A stretch of DNA of 5,103 bases, from positions 1-5,103 of the forward strand of contig SCTE01000548.1 of assembly GCA_004298915.1 (NCBI GenBank), read 5' to 3'. Source of the stretch: Chloroflexota bacterium. GTDB lineage: Bacteria > Chloroflexota > Limnocylindria > Limnocylindrales > CSP1-4. The position numbers and the translations under genes were made by a program. Below the pieces are notes generated by a model. The model did no database searches, was not told where the DNA came from, and saw nothing but the letters and a program-made list of their open reading frames with translations. Every line of letters begins with the position of its first letter. Position 1 is the stretch's first letter. Below are positions 4,062-5,103 of this stretch, piece by piece.

Positions 4062-5103
4062 ATGATTCGAACCAACGATCTGCCCGAGTTTCTCGCTGGG
4101 ACGGGTACGCCCGTCGCTGGGATCCCATCGTCTTCGGATCCGTCGGGTCACTTCTTTGCGAGCATTCCGGTGGGTCAGCTTCTCTTTGTCGCGCCCGACC
4201 CGATGCTCATCCAGACGCCGAAATATCACCACCTTGACGCTCGACTCGCGGGCCTTCAATCCCTGAGGGAGGATATCCAGCGTCTCTTCGTTGCCGCCAA
4301 GAAGAGGAACCTCGTTTCTTACACGGGCTATGTGATTGATCGGGCCACGAGGCCGTCCAGCCCTGGGATCCTGCCCACAATCAAGCTCTACTGGCCCGAG
4401 CCGCTCACAATCGCTCGGTCGGGTTCGCAGGCCGTGTTGGTCATCCCCTTCCAAACTGGCCTCGTGGCGATGGATGGCGAGACGCAGCTGGCGGCATGGC
4501 ACGCAGCAGCGCGACAGCAGCCCGGCATCATGGCTCATCACGTTGACGTTACCGTTGATCATGGGAAACCAATCGAATGGGCCAAGCAGGCCTTCCACGA
4601 TCTCAACGTATTCGGCGTGAAGCCGAATCCTACCCTGGCCATCTTCATGGACTACCGCGATCCGGTGAACAAGGTCGCAAAGGACCTTGCCGATGAATTC
4701 TTCGCGGGCAGGGTCGAGACCCAATCGCGGCAGGTCAGCACGAAGAGCGACGACGTATTCACCATGGCTGCGCTCCGTCTGTTCGTGGTTTGCTTCTCGG
4801 CCGGCACAGCAGGCATCGCGAGCGCGACGAAGTCGTCTACGGAAGCCGAAGTACCACGCCTTGGGAGCGAGGCCGCCGCTTGGCTCTCCACTCTCGGTGA
4901 GCACCTTCCAGGAGAAGGAATGAACTCGCGTCGCTCGATCTTCACCGTTCCGCCCATGGTGGCCGCCCTGGGTGCCGCAGGTCACGAGAGGGTCGACCCG
5001 TCATGGCTCCACGACATTGAGTGGGAGCGTGACGCGACAACGCCAGACGGCGACCTGATCTGGGACGGGATCGCGGGGAAGCGGGGGCGTCAGGCAACAT
5101 TGG
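4062..5103 (+). CDS. DndB/DGQHR-family-like protein, 3' end beyond window
   Basis: The frame from ATG 4062 is open for 347 codons to the window edge. GGAAGGA (4046-4052) lies 9 bases upstream. Visible landmarks: FFASIPVGQLLFV (31-43); the LQSLREDIQRLFVAAKKRNLVSYTGY region (65-90), where DndB-type proteins have 'QR---'; VLVIPFQTGLVAMDGETQLAAWHAA (125-149), where the family motif is DGQHRLAA; HHVDVTVDHGKPIEWAKQAFHDLNVFGVKPN (159-189); FMDYRDPVNKVAKDLADEFF (195-214); and TKSDDVFTMAALRLFVVCFSAG (227-248). This order matches the DGQHR domain of DndB (PF14072), which regulates DNA phosphorothioation, and of related defence-associated proteins. The Q, H and R of the name motif are changed, so any shared activity is uncertain. 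The 'F-DLN----PN' and 'D-RDP' segments are the better evidence. The protein may be a divergent Dnd-type regulator or belong to another DNA-modification or defence locus. Base composition is lower in GC than in the genes to the left. Confidence 0.72.
   Translation, partial: MIRTNDLPEFLAGTGTPVAGIPSSSDPSGHFFASIPVGQLLFVAPDPMLIQTPKYHHLDARLAGLQSLREDIQRLFVAAKKRNLVSYTGYVIDRATRPSSPGILPTIKLYWPEPLTIARSGSQAVLVIPFQTGLVAMDGETQLAAWHAAARQQPGIMAHHVDVTVDHGKPIEWAKQAFHDLNVFGVKPNPTLAIFMDYRDPVNKVAKDLADEFFAGRVETQSRQVSTKSDDVFTMAALRLFVVCFSAGTAGIASATKSSTEAEVPRLGSEAAAWLSTLGEHLPGEGMNSRRSIFTVPPMVAALGAAGHERVDPSWLHDIEWERDATTPDGDLIWDGIAGKRGRQATL

Noticed and set aside
4038..4985. Long minus-strand open frame of 315 residues
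   Set aside because: It is antisense to the DndB-like frame, has no recognisable motif and has a composition dominated by Arg, Gly and His. The plus-strand frame is open to the edge, has a ribosome binding site and shows family landmarks.
1..5103. CRISPR array, insertion sequence, rRNA or integrase
   Set aside because: I saw no regularly spaced repeats, transposase or integrase motifs, terminal inverted repeats or rRNA-like sequence on either strand.

Overview
This is a high-GC bacterial window. Several things fit Chloroflexota (a Limnocylindria-type genome) or Actinomycetota: two apparent deazaflavin (F420)-type oxidoreductases, an ECF41-type sigma factor, GTG and TTG starts, and a Thr/Pro-rich lipoprotein linker of the kind common in Chloroflexota. 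The host is an inference; no marker gene is present.

Left part (1 to about 3,540, very high GC). A Ddn/nitroreductase-family oxidoreductase gene (minus strand, running off the left edge) is divergent from an ECF41-like sigma factor with a fused C-terminal SnoaL-like domain. The 76-bp space between them holds two head-to-head copies of the ECF41/SigJ-type promoter (GGTCACGTT, then 16-17 bp to the CGTC core), one per gene. The sigma factor therefore probably drives itself and its neighbour. Six bases after the sigma gene begins a Phd-type antitoxin gene that overlaps a VapC-type PIN-domain RNase toxin by 8 bases. Convergent to this is a two-gene minus-strand unit: an LLM-class flavin oxidoreductase (TTG start) followed by a small secreted lipoprotein of unknown function (GTG start).

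Boundary (3,459-3,795). This 337-base stretch has no convincing gene. It contains a striking 35-bp near-perfect palindrome centred on CCTAGG, with TTGACA in one arm. GC content falls noticeably to the right of it.

Right part (3,796-5,103, lower GC). A 66-residue Cys/His-bearing protein resembling the YjzC-like family has a strong ribosome binding site and is followed by a perfect 12-bp hairpin. Next comes a long reading frame, still open at the window edge, that looks like a divergent DndB/DGQHR-family protein (DGETQLAA in place of DGQHRLAA, then FHDLN and DYRDP). DGQHR proteins occur with DNA phosphorothioation and other defence loci, so the right edge may be the start of a defence or mobile island. 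Its partners lie outside the window, so no complete new system can be shown here.
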